NCBI RefSeq assembly: GCF_013407855.1
Contig: NZ_JACBZH010000001.1
Span: 558,001 to 622,000, forward strand
Length of the DNA: 64,000 nt
Source: Actinopolymorpha rutila
GTDB lineage: Bacteria > Actinomycetota > Actinomycetes > Propionibacteriales > Actinopolymorphaceae
Direction of reading: 5' to 3'
Made by a program: the position numbers and the translations under genes. The first letter of the stretch is position 1, and each line of letters opens with the position of its first letter. The notes beneath the pieces were generated by a model, which was not told the DNA's origin, did no database searches, and saw only the letters and a program-made list of their open reading frames with translations. Shown here one piece after another: positions 41,536-50,476 of this stretch.

Positions 41536-43144
41536 ATGAACCGGAAGCGAACGCCGGTGGCGTTGCTGGCCGCGGCTGCACTGAGCGCGGGGGTGGCCGC
41601 CGCGACGAGCAGACCGGCAGCGTCGGTCGACCAGGTGCGAAACTTCGACGTCAGCGCCCGGGTGCTCGACCGGAACGGCCTCCCGGCGAAGGACGCCTCC
41701 GTCTCGGTCTACGGCCTGGACACTGATTTCGAGGACGACCAGGCGCTCGGTGCAGGGGCAGACCCTGCACCTGCCCGCCGTACGGTACGCGGTGACCGCG
41801 GACATCACCACCCCCGCAAAGGGCGGAGGCGAGCCCGACGAAGCCGTGTTGGCCCAGCCACTGCTGACGGTGGGCAGGGACACCAGGCTGGTGTTGGACG
41901 CCCGGGCCGCCCGCCCGGTGTCGGTGCGGGTTCCGGATTCCTCGGCCCGGATCGAGAACGTCAACGTGGCTGTGAGCGTCGGCGACCGCGGCGCCATCAG
42001 CGAGTTCCAGAGCCTCGCTCACCTCCACACCGCGCAGATCGGCCCGTCCGCGCCGGCGAACCTTTTCACCGCTGAGATCGAGGGCGTGTGGGCCCGGCCG
42101 GACGCCGACGGTGACTTCCGGTCCAGCCCATACGCCTACATGCTGTCGTGGTTCTCCGAGGGTGGCTTCTTCAACGGCCTGTCCAAGGCGCCGGCGCGCG
42201 GTGACCTGGCGCGGGTGCGGTCCACGCAGCAGACCCTGGACAGGTTCGGGTATGTGTACAAGGGCTATCTGGCGCACAGCCTCCACGGTGTGGAGGGTGT
42301 GCGACTGGAGCACGTCACCCGCGAAGGGGCCACGCTCACGGAGTACTACTCCACCGGCGTCGGCTGGGAAACGCTGTTCGGTGACATCTGGGGGGACGCG
42401 GGTGCGCTGGTGTCCCGGACCACTCCGCAGGTGCGCCACTTCCAGCCAGGTGGTGACTACCGTGACCGTTGGGGTGCCGCGGTCCTCGGGCCGGCGTTCC
42501 TTCGGCCGCAGCCGGGACAGGCACCGGGCGTTGCCCGCACGGCAGCCGGCATCGACGTCGACGTGCCGATGTACGTCGACGGCGACGGTCACCCGGGCGA
42601 GGCCGGCGCCATCACCGGCTCGACCACGCTGTATCGCAACGGCGCCAAGGTCGGCACGTCGGACGCGCGGGGCTCCGCCACCTTCAGCGTGCCCGCGCAG
42701 GACGCGACCTACCGGTTGGACACGACCGTGACGCACCCGCCGGCGTTCCTGGAGTTCTCCCCTCGCATCGACACCAGTTGGACATTCCGGTCGGCGGCCG
42801 TTTCGGATGGAACGCCCCGCGCGCTGCCGGTCTCCGCGATCCGGTTCCACCCGCGAGTGGACGCACGAAACCACCTGCTGCCGGGTGGCTCCGCGATGCA
42901 CGTGACGGTGGAACGCCAGCCGGGTGCGGAACGCCCGGGCCGGCAGAAGCTGAGCGTCTCGGCGTCCTTCGACGACGGCCACACCTGGCGCCAGGTCGCC
43001 GTCGCACCGACCGCGCACGAGGGTGACTGGCTCGCCCGGGTCCCGCGGCCGTCGAAGCCGGGGTACGTCTCGCTGCGGGCGGTCGCCGCCGACGGACACG
43101 CCGGCTCTGTACGCCAGACGATCATCCGGGCGTACGCCGGCTGA
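41536..43144 (+). pseudogene. Secreted S8 (subtilisin-like) peptidase gene lacking its catalytic domain, frameshifted
   Basis: It starts with a good ribosome-binding site (GGGGAG) and a signal peptide MNRKRTPVALLAAAALSAGV, then passes straight into the region that follows the protease domain in long actinobacterial S8 peptidases (FDVSARVLDRNGLPAKDASV). Near 41741-41750 the frame shifts; the new frame reads QTLHLPAVRYAVTADITTPA and continues for 465 residues to ALPVSAIRFHPRVDARN, SVSASFDDGHTWRQVAV and the family-typical end YVSLRAVAADG...RQTIIRAYAG. No Asp/His/Ser catalytic motifs exist. An intact gene would be about 1,000-1,200 residues. A downstream GTG at 41750 might still start a non-exported fragment. 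Confidence 0.75.
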
Positions 43145-43170
43145 ACCGAAGAGCGCAGGCTGCGCGCCGG

Positions 43171-45990
43171 TCAGGTGGGCAGCCTGCGCAGGAAGGGGTC
43201 GCCGGGCTCGGCCGGTGCGAGCCGAACCCGCGCGTCCACCACCACGCACGAGCTGGTGGTCGCGACGACCGGGTTCAGGTCGAGTTCGGCGACCTCGGGC
43301 ACGAGTTCGGCGAGCCGGCCCACGCGCAACAGCACGTTGACAATGCCGTCGGTGTCCAGCCGGGGGTCGGCGCGTTCCCCGAACAACGCCGGCCCCGCTC
43401 GCAGCGCGGTCAGCATCTCGCGGGCGTCGAGGTCGGTGAGCGGCGCCAACCGGTGCGTACGGTCGCCGATGAGGTCGGTGTCCACCCCGCCCAGCCCGAA
43501 CGCCACCAGCGGGCCGAACATCGGGTCGCCGCTGACCCCCACCAGGAGTTCGCGCCCGGGCGCGGCCATCGGCTGAACGACGACGCCGGTCAGTGCCGAC
43601 CCGAAACGCCTGTGCAGTACGCCGAAACCGTCGCGTACGCCCGCCTCGTCGGACAGGTTCAGCAGGACCCCGCCGGCCCGGCTCTTGTGCAGGACGTCCG
43701 CCGCGGCGGCCTTGAGCGCCACCGGCCGGCCCACCTCGTGGAACGCCATCACCGCCTCGTCGGCGTTCCGGGCGACCCGGACGCCGGCGACCGGCAGGCC
43801 CACGTGCCCGAGCAGCATGACCACGCCCTCCGGGTCCAGCCAGCCGCCGTCCGGATGCGCGGTGAGGAACTCCGCCACGAGGGCGCGGGCCGCGTCGACG
43901 TCGATGTTCGGAAGGTCCGGCACGGTCCCGGCCGGGCGGTTGCGCCAGCTGCCGTACCGGACCGCCTTGCCCAGCGCGACGGCGGCATTCGCGGGGTCGC
44001 TGAACACCGGCACCGGCCGCCCCGCGGTGGGGTCGGTGGGATGCAGCGCGTCGACCAGCGCCGTCTGCCCGACCCGGACCGCGACCACCGGAAGGCCCAG
44101 CTCCCAGGGCACCTCGTCCGCCAGCCTGGGCAGCGGATCGGTCACCGCGGTCGGCGCCGTCAGCACCAGCACCGAGTCCACGCCCGGATCGTCGAGCACG
44201 GCCCGTACGCACCGATGGAAGATCTCGTCGGGGACGTCCGCGGTGGTGTCGACCGGGTTGCGCAGGCTCGCGGTCGGCGGCAGCAGCGAGCGGAGTTCGG
44301 CGCGGGTGACCTCGTTGAGTTCGGGGAGGGTGAGGCCCTGGCGCGCGCAGGCGTCGGCGGCGAGTACGCCGATCCCGCCGACGTTGCCGATCACCGCGAC
44401 CCGGTTGCCGGTGGGCAGCGGCTGCCAGCTCAGCACGCAGGCGGTGGCCACGACGTCGCCGAGGTTGTCCATCGCGAGTACACCGGCCTGGTCGAACAAC
44501 GCGTCCCGGTTGACCGCCGGGGTCGCGGACGCGGCCGTGTGCGAGGCGGCGGCCCGCCGGGCGACCTCGCTGGTGCCGGTTCGTACCGCCAACACCGGCT
44601 TGCGCGCGGCCAGTGCCCGCGCCAGCAACCCGAACTTGCGCGGGTTCCCGAACGACTCCACGTAGACGACGGCCAGGTCCGTGGCGTCGTCGCGCTGCCA
44701 CCACATCAACAGGTCGTTGCTGCTCACGTCGAACTTGTCGCCGGTCGACACCATGCTGGAGACGCCGAGCTCCACCGCGGCGAACTGCTCCAGCAACGCG
44801 ATCCCCACCCCGCCGGACTGGGTGACGACGCCGACCCGCCCGGTGGGCGCCGGTCCGCGGGCGAACGTCGCGTTCAGCCGGACGTCCTCGGCGGTGTTGA
44901 CCACGCCGAGACAGTTGGGGCCGACCATCCGCATGCCGTACTTGCGCACCGCCGCCCGCAACGCGTTCGCGCGTTCCGGATGGTCGGTCACGCCGGAGGT
45001 GACGACGACCAGCGCGTGGACGCCGCGTTCACCGCACTCCTCCGCGGCCTGCGCGACCGCCGCGGCCGGAACGCACAGGACGGCCAGGTCGACGCCCGCC
45101 GGGAGGTCGCGTGCGGAGGGGAAGCACCGCACGTCGGCCACCACGTCCGCGTGCGGGTTGACCGCGTGGGCGGTGCCGGTGTAGCCGCCGGCCAGCAGGT
45201 TGGCCAGGACGGCGTGCCCCACCGCGTCCGGCCGCCGGCTGGCGCCCACGACCGCGACGGACCTGGGCCGCAGCAGGGCGCTCAGGCTGGCGACGTCGGC
45301 GAGGCGTTCCCGCTCACCGACGGCGGCCGCGTAGCTCGCGTAGCCCGCGTCGCCCGCGCCGTCCTCGGTGAGCCGCAGAGTCACGAGGTACGACGAACCC
45401 GCCAGCCGCATCGTCATCGGCAGCCCCGCGTCACGGAAGACCCTGACCATGGCGGCGTTCTCGGTGAGCACCTCGGCCACGAACCGCCGTACCCCGCGCC
45501 GCCGGGCCGCGGAGGCCAGGTGCTCCAGCAGCAGCGTGCCCAGGCCGTGCGCCTGCTGCCGGTGGTCGACGACGATCGCGACCTCGGCTTCGGCCGGGTC
45601 CGACAGCACCTCGCAGTGGGCGGCGCCGATCAGGGTCTGTCCCGGAGTCGGTCCGGCGAACGCGCCGACGGTGACCCGGTGGGCGTCGCCGGGCCGGACC
45701 AGCGGACCGAGCAACTCGGGCAGACCGACCGGGTGGGTCGTGAAGAACCGCAGGTAGGTGTCGCGTTCGGGGAGGTCCTGGTGCAGCCGCAGCAGGTCGT
45801 CGAGGTCGTCCGGCCCGAGGGGACGCAGCTCGACGACCCGTCCGTCGGTGAGGACGGCGCGCACGGTCTGGGTGGTCGGGACGGTCTGCCCAGGCTGTCG
45901 GGGCTGCCCGGGCTGCCCGGGCTGCCCGGGCTGCCCGGGCTGCCCGGCTTCGTCCGGCATGACCGTGGTCGCCGACCGGTCTGGCTCCAT
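43171..45990 (-). CDS. GNAT-ADP-forming acyl-CoA synthetase fusion (Pat-like protein acetyltransferase)
   Basis: A 939-residue protein. Residues about 15-32 are GQP repeats. Residues 45-195 form a GNAT domain (VELRPLGPDDLDDLLRLHQ, IVVDHRQQAHGLGTLLLEHL as the acetyl-CoA loop). From about 225 follows a CoA-binding and succinyl-CoA-ligase-like part (LLRPRSVAVVGASRRPDAVG, MRMVGPNCLGVVNT, GVVTQSGGVGIALLE) and from 700 an ATP-grasp domain (RPVALKAAAADVLHKSRAGG, DLNPVVA). With GNAT first it resembles actinobacterial Pat enzymes, which acetylate lysine of acyl-CoA synthetases. The catalytic His of the ligase domain is not evident at the usual place, in keeping with a regulatory rather than synthetic role. 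GGAG precedes the ATG. Confidence 0.88.
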   Translation of the reverse strand: MEPDRSATTVMPDEAGQPGQPGQPGQPGQPRQPGQTVPTTQTVRAVLTDGRVVELRPLGPDDLDDLLRLHQDLPERDTYLRFFTTHPVGLPELLGPLVRPGDAHRVTVGAFAGPTPGQTLIGAAHCEVLSDPAEAEVAIVVDHRQQAHGLGTLLLEHLASAARRRGVRRFVAEVLTENAAMVRVFRDAGLPMTMRLAGSSYLVTLRLTEDGAGDAGYASYAAAVGERERLADVASLSALLRPRSVAVVGASRRPDAVGHAVLANLLAGGYTGTAHAVNPHADVVADVRCFPSARDLPAGVDLAVLCVPAAAVAQAAEECGERGVHALVVVTSGVTDHPERANALRAAVRKYGMRMVGPNCLGVVNTAEDVRLNATFARGPAPTGRVGVVTQSGGVGIALLEQFAAVELGVSSMVSTGDKFDVSSNDLLMWWQRDDATDLAVVYVESFGNPRKFGLLARALAARKPVLAVRTGTSEVARRAAASHTAASATPAVNRDALFDQAGVLAMDNLGDVVATACVLSWQPLPTGNRVAVIGNVGGIGVLAADACARQGLTLPELNEVTRAELRSLLPPTASLRNPVDTTADVPDEIFHRCVRAVLDDPGVDSVLVLTAPTAVTDPLPRLADEVPWELGLPVVAVRVGQTALVDALHPTDPTAGRPVPVFSDPANAAVALGKAVRYGSWRNRPAGTVPDLPNIDVDAARALVAEFLTAHPDGGWLDPEGVVMLLGHVGLPVAGVRVARNADEAVMAFHEVGRPVALKAAAADVLHKSRAGGVLLNLSDEAGVRDGFGVLHRRFGSALTGVVVQPMAAPGRELLVGVSGDPMFGPLVAFGLGGVDTDLIGDRTHRLAPLTDLDAREMLTALRAGPALFGERADPRLDTDGIVNVLLRVGRLAELVPEVAELDLNPVVATTSSCVVVDARVRLAPAEPGDPFLRRLPT

Positions 45991-46110
45991 GCGTACTCCG
46001 TCCACCGTCCCCGCCCCAGCCGGCCCCCACCGGTCACAGAGCAAACGGTAAGCCATGTCCGGTGCGCAGCGGGAGCGCTGATCCCAGGGTTCGTTGGGTA
46101 CGCCACCACT

Positions 46111-48705
46111 GTGGACCAGACCGGGCTGACCGAGGCGGAGGCCGCGGCCCGGCTGGAGCGGTACGGCCCGAACGCCCCGCCCCGTCGCCCGCCGGTGCCG
46201 CTGCACCGCCGGCTCGCCGCCCAGCTGCGCGACCCGCTGATCGTCGTGCTGCTGGTCGCCGCGGTCCTCACCATCGCGACCCGGGACATCTCCGACGCCG
46301 CGGTCATCGTGCTGGTGATCGTGATGAACACGGCGGTCGGGGTCAGTCAGGAGGTACGCGCGGACCAGGCGATCTCCGAGCTGGCCGCGCTGGCCGCCCC
46401 GTCGGCGCGGGTCGTCCGTGACGGTGCCGAGCGGGAGGTACCGGCCGCGGAGGTGGTGCCCGGCGACCTGCTGGTGCTCGCGGAGGGCCAGGTCGTACCC
46501 GCGGACGCCCGGCTGGTGGAGGCGGTCGCGTTCGCCGCGGACGAGTCCATGCTCACCGGGGAGGCGGTCCCGGTGGACAAGGCCGCGGCCTCCACCGAGG
46601 AGTCCGGCGACGAGGTGTCGGCGGGCACCGTCGTGGTGCGTGGGCGGGGGCTCGCGGTGGTGACCGCCACGGGTACGGCCAGCGCGATGGGGCGGGTGGC
46701 CGCGCTGATGGCGGCCGAGCCGGTTCGTACGCCGTTGCAGCGCCGGCTGGCCGGAGTGGCCCGGGTGCTCGCGATCAGTGCGGCCGTCCTGTGCGTCGTG
46801 GTCCTGGTGCTCGGCCTGGTGCGGGGCCAGCCACTGGAGCTGATGGTGCTCACCGGCATCAGCCTGCTGGTCGCCGCGGTGCCGGAGTCGCTGCCCGCGG
46901 TGGTGACGCTGGCGCTGGCCCTGGGCGCGCGCCGGATGGCCCGCCGGAACGCGATCGTGCGCCGGCTGCCGGCGGTGGAGACGCTCGGCTCGGTGACGGT
47001 GATCGCCACCGACAAGACCGGCACCCTCACCGAGGGCGCGATGGTGGTCCAGCGGCTGTGGACGTACGCGGCCGAGGTGGAGGTGACCGGCACCGGGTAC
47101 GCGCCGGAGGGCACGTTGCTCCGGGACGGCCGGCCGGTGGATCCGTCGGAGGTGCCCGACGTCGTGGCCCTGCTGCGGGCGGGCGTCCTGTGCACCGACG
47201 CGAGCCTGCTGCCTCCGCGTACCGGCTCCGACTCCTGGAGCGCGGCAGGCGATCCCACCGAGGCGGCGCTGCTCGCGGCCGGCGGCAAGCTGGGGTTGAC
47301 ACGGGCCGGGCTGGAGCGTGCGTGGCCGCGGGTGGGCGAGATCCCGTTCGACAACGCACGCAAGCGGATGACGACCGTGCACCGTCGCGGGCCAGGGTCG
47401 TACGTCGTCATCTGCAAGGGCGCGCCCGAGGTGCTCCTGCGCAATCCGCTGGTGGCCGACGGCGCCGGCGTGCTGGGCGGCGCCGCCGGGCGGACCGAGG
47501 AGTACGCCGCCGAGGGCTTCCGTGTGCTCGCCGTCGCCATCGCCGAACGCGACACGCTTCCGCCATCGGGCGGCCCGGTCGCCTGGGAGGCCGAACTCGA
47601 GGAGGGCCTGCGCCTGCTGGGCCTGGTCGCCATCGCCGACCCGCCGCGAGCCTCGGCGCCCGCGACCATCGCCGCGTGCCGGCAGGCGGGGATCGCGGCG
47701 GTGCTGATCACCGGCGACCACCCCGTGACCGCGCACGCGATCGCCCGCCAGGTCGGGATCGAGGGGCCCGGGATCGAGGGGCCCGGGATCGAGGGGATCG
47801 GTGGCGAGGGGGCCGGTGGCGAGGGGGTCGGCGTCGAGGGGGCCGGCGTCGAGGACGGGCGGGTGTTCGCCCGGACCAGTCCGGAGCAGAAGCTGGCCAT
47901 CATCCACGCGTACCGCGACCGCTCGGAGGTGGTCGCGATGACCGGCGACGGCGTGAACGACGCGCCGGCCCTGCGCAGCGCCGACATCGGCGTGGCCATG
48001 GGCCGGCGGGGTACGGAGGTGGCCCGCGAGGCGGCGGACCTCGTGCTCGCCGACGACGAACTCGCCACCCTGGTCGCCGCGGTGGAGGAGGGCCGGCGGA
48101 TCTACGCCAACGTCCGACGCTTCCTGGCGTACGGGCTGGCCGGCGGTGCCGCGGAGATACTGGTGATGCTGGCGGGTCCGTTCCTCGGCTTCCCCCTGCC
48201 GCTGCTGCCCGCGCAGATCCTGTGGGTCAACCTGCTCACCCACGGCCTGCCCGGCGTGGCACTCGGCGCCGAGCCGGCCGAGGGGGACCTGATGCGCTCG
48301 CCGCCGCGCCCACCGGCCGAACGCATCCTCGGCGCCGGGCTGTGGCAGCGGGTGGTGCGGCTGGCCGTCGTGGTCGCCGCGGTGACGCTCGGGGTGGCGG
48401 TGTGGGCGCACCCGACCGGGCGGCCCTGGCAGAGCATGGCGTTCCTGACCCTGGGCGCGACGCAGCTGTGGATCGGCCTGGGCTCGCGGGCCCGGCCCGG
48501 CACCCTCACCAACCCGTTTCTGCTGCTGGCCGTCGTGGTCGCGTTCGGGTTGCAGGCGGCCGGGGTGTACGTCCCGCTGCTGCGCGACCTGCTCGGCACC
48601 GAACCCGTGGCCCTGCCCGACCTGGCGGTGGTGTGCGTGGTGTCGTTCGCCGGGTACGTCGCGATTCGGCTGGATCGGTTCCTCACCGGTCGCCGCCGGG
48701 CATGA
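46111..48705 (+). CDS. P2-type cation-transporting P-type ATPase with altered ion-binding residues
   Basis: An 864-residue membrane pump. The phosphorylation site is ATDKTGTLTEG (Asp301), the actuator has MLTGEAVPVDK (149-157), the nucleotide domain KGAPEVLL, and the hinge MTGDGVNDAPALRSADIG (612-). M4 has the conserved VPES. In M5 the NxxE ligands of Ca2+ pumps are replaced (FLAYGLAGGAAEI), and M6 reads WVNLLTHGLPGVALGAEP with His where SERCA has the ligand Asp. Residues 549-581 are Gly/Glu/Ile repeats within the P domain. The ion is therefore unclear. GTG 46111 is the only suitable start; it lacks a strong ribosome-binding site. Confidence 0.9.
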   Translation: MDQTGLTEAEAAARLERYGPNAPPRRPPVPLHRRLAAQLRDPLIVVLLVAAVLTIATRDISDAAVIVLVIVMNTAVGVSQEVRADQAISELAALAAPSARVVRDGAEREVPAAEVVPGDLLVLAEGQVVPADARLVEAVAFAADESMLTGEAVPVDKAAASTEESGDEVSAGTVVVRGRGLAVVTATGTASAMGRVAALMAAEPVRTPLQRRLAGVARVLAISAAVLCVVVLVLGLVRGQPLELMVLTGISLLVAAVPESLPAVVTLALALGARRMARRNAIVRRLPAVETLGSVTVIATDKTGTLTEGAMVVQRLWTYAAEVEVTGTGYAPEGTLLRDGRPVDPSEVPDVVALLRAGVLCTDASLLPPRTGSDSWSAAGDPTEAALLAAGGKLGLTRAGLERAWPRVGEIPFDNARKRMTTVHRRGPGSYVVICKGAPEVLLRNPLVADGAGVLGGAAGRTEEYAAEGFRVLAVAIAERDTLPPSGGPVAWEAELEEGLRLLGLVAIADPPRASAPATIAACRQAGIAAVLITGDHPVTAHAIARQVGIEGPGIEGPGIEGIGGEGAGGEGVGVEGAGVEDGRVFARTSPEQKLAIIHAYRDRSEVVAMTGDGVNDAPALRSADIGVAMGRRGTEVAREAADLVLADDELATLVAAVEEGRRIYANVRRFLAYGLAGGAAEILVMLAGPFLGFPLPLLPAQILWVNLLTHGLPGVALGAEPAEGDLMRSPPRPPAERILGAGLWQRVVRLAVVVAAVTLGVAVWAHPTGRPWQSMAFLTLGATQLWIGLGSRARPGTLTNPFLLLAVVVAFGLQAAGVYVPLLRDLLGTEPVALPDLAVVCVVSFAGYVAIRLDRFLTGRRRA

Positions 48706-48712
48706 GGGCTGC

Positions 48713-50476
48713 GTGCGTGATGGCGAGGGTCGCAGGGACGAGGTGCACGAGGGTGCCGCGCGGGCGGTCGAGGGCGGAGCGGACCACGGGCCGACCGCGC
48801 CGACCGGGGCGTCGCTGGACGGGCTGGAACGCCGCACCGGCGGACCGGCGTACGACGGACTGACCCGGCTGCGCGCGGCGCGCACCTCGCACGGTGTGGT
48901 CACCCCCGACGACGAACGCGCCGTCGCCGACGAGGTGCGCCTTCCGGTGGCCGCCGTGCACGGCGCCGCGCGCTACTACGCCGACCTCCGCGGCCGTCAG
49001 GGCGCCCGGCACGTGCGGGTGTGCGCGGGCACCGCCTGCTTCGTGGCCAGTGGCGGTGGCCGGCACGTCGCCGAGGTGTCCCGCGTGCTCGGCGTACCCC
49101 CGGGGGAGTGCACCGCGGACGGGCGGGTGTCGCTGCAGGAGGTGCACTGCCTGGGGTACTGCTACACGGGTCCGGCCGCGCTGGACGGCGACCAGCCTCG
49201 CGCGGGCGCCGACCTCGCAGCGCAGCTCGCCGGGGAGGCGCCGCCCCGGGCACCCGAACCCGTCGTCCGTGCCGCCGCTCCACCCGTCGTCCTGCGCGGT
49301 GTCGTCGGCGAGGAGCCGTCCTGGCAGGTGTGGCCGCGGATCCTGGCGGCCGTCCGGTCCGACGGCGGGCCGGCCACGGTCGCCAGCCGGATCCGTGCCG
49401 AGGTGGCGACCGCCGGACTCCGCGGCCGGGGCGGTGCGGGCTTTCCGACCGCACACAAGTGGCGGGCGGTGGCGGGCTCGGACACCCCGCCCGCGCAGCG
49501 CTACGTCGTCGCCAACGGCGACGAGGGCGACCCGGGGTCCTTCTCCGACCGGGTGCTGATGGAGGAGGACCCCGGGCGGCTGCTGGAGGGGCTCGCTCTC
49601 GCCGCTCTGGCCTGCGGTGCGGAGCGGGGGTTCGTGTACGTACGGTCGGAGTACCCGCGCGCCTTCGACCGGCTCGGCGAGGCGGTCGCCCAGGCGTACG
49701 CCGACGGGCACCTGGGCGACAACCCGCACGGCTCCGGCGTTCGGCTGGACCTCACGGTCGTCTCCGGTGCCGGGTCCTATCTGGCGGGGGAGGAGACCTC
49801 CCTGCTGCGGTCGCTGGCGGGGGTGCGGGCCACGGTGCGCCCACGTCCGCCGTACCCCACGGACTACGGTCTGCTCGGCCGGCCCACCGCGCTGAACAAC
49901 GTGGAGACGCTGGCGGCGGTCCCGGCCATCGTCGCCGAGGGCGGGCGGGCACACGCCGCGCGCGGTGTGCCGCCGGAGACCGGCACCTTGCTGGTCTGCC
50001 TGAACGAGCGGTTTCTGCGGCCCGGTTTGTACGAGGTGGAGCTGGGCACGCCGCTGCGCGACATCGTGCTCGGCCTCGGTGGCGGACTGGCTCGGGGTGC
50101 CCGGTTGCGTGCGCTCCAGGTGGGCGGACCGCTCGGCGGCTTCCTCGGCCCGGACCAGCTCGACCTGCCGTTGCTGGGCGCCGCCCTCGCCGAGGCCGGC
50201 GCGCCGCCCGGGCACGGCAGCCTGGTCGCCGTCGACGACCAGGTGGACCCGCGCGACCTGCTGCGGGCGTTGTGGGAGTTCGGCGCGCGGGAGAGCTGCG
50301 GCACGTGCACGCCCTGCCGCGAGGGGACCCGGATCGGTGAACGCAGGCCCGAGGCGGCCGCCCGCGACGACGCCCTGCTGGACACGATGGAGAGCGCGAG
50401 CCTGTGCCCGTTCGGCTCCCGCCTTCCGGCTGTCGTGCGCGGCCTGCGCCGGGTGTACGCGGAGGAGTTGTCGTGA
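48713..50476 (+). CDS. NAD-dependent formate dehydrogenase beta subunit (NuoE-NuoF fusion)
   Basis: A 587-residue protein. The N-terminal NuoE-like domain has four cysteines for a [2Fe-2S] cluster (Cys104, Cys109, Cys146, Cys150; CAGTACF and CLGYCYTG). The NuoF-like part carries the FMN/NADH motifs GLRGRGGAGFPTAHKW, VANGDEGDPGSFSDR and SGAGSYLAGEETSLL, and a [4Fe-4S] site SCGTCTPCREG with Cys565. It passes electrons from the catalytic subunit to NAD+. GAGGG is 5 nt ahead of the GTG start, overlapping the ATPase gene end (7-nt gap). The next gene overlaps by 4 nt (GTGA). Confidence 0.92.
   Translation: MRDGEGRRDEVHEGAARAVEGGADHGPTAPTGASLDGLERRTGGPAYDGLTRLRAARTSHGVVTPDDERAVADEVRLPVAAVHGAARYYADLRGRQGARHVRVCAGTACFVASGGGRHVAEVSRVLGVPPGECTADGRVSLQEVHCLGYCYTGPAALDGDQPRAGADLAAQLAGEAPPRAPEPVVRAAAPPVVLRGVVGEEPSWQVWPRILAAVRSDGGPATVASRIRAEVATAGLRGRGGAGFPTAHKWRAVAGSDTPPAQRYVVANGDEGDPGSFSDRVLMEEDPGRLLEGLALAALACGAERGFVYVRSEYPRAFDRLGEAVAQAYADGHLGDNPHGSGVRLDLTVVSGAGSYLAGEETSLLRSLAGVRATVRPRPPYPTDYGLLGRPTALNNVETLAAVPAIVAEGGRAHAARGVPPETGTLLVCLNERFLRPGLYEVELGTPLRDIVLGLGGGLARGARLRALQVGGPLGGFLGPDQLDLPLLGAALAEAGAPPGHGSLVAVDDQVDPRDLLRALWEFGARESCGTCTPCREGTRIGERRPEAAARDDALLDTMESASLCPFGSRLPAVVRGLRRVYAEELS

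Noticed and set aside
45901..45945. Collagen-like domain in the Pat-like protein (GQP repeats)
   Set aside because: Only five perfect 9-bp copies at the disordered N-terminus; better explained as slippage expansion than a collagen helix.
45991..48903. Very long open frame on the minus strand opposite the P-type ATPase, continuing the Pat-like frame
   Set aside because: The translation is His/Gln/Arg/Gly-rich without motifs, as expected for the antisense of a high-GC gene; the Pat-like protein has a clear start at 45990 and the ATPase motifs are all on the plus strand.
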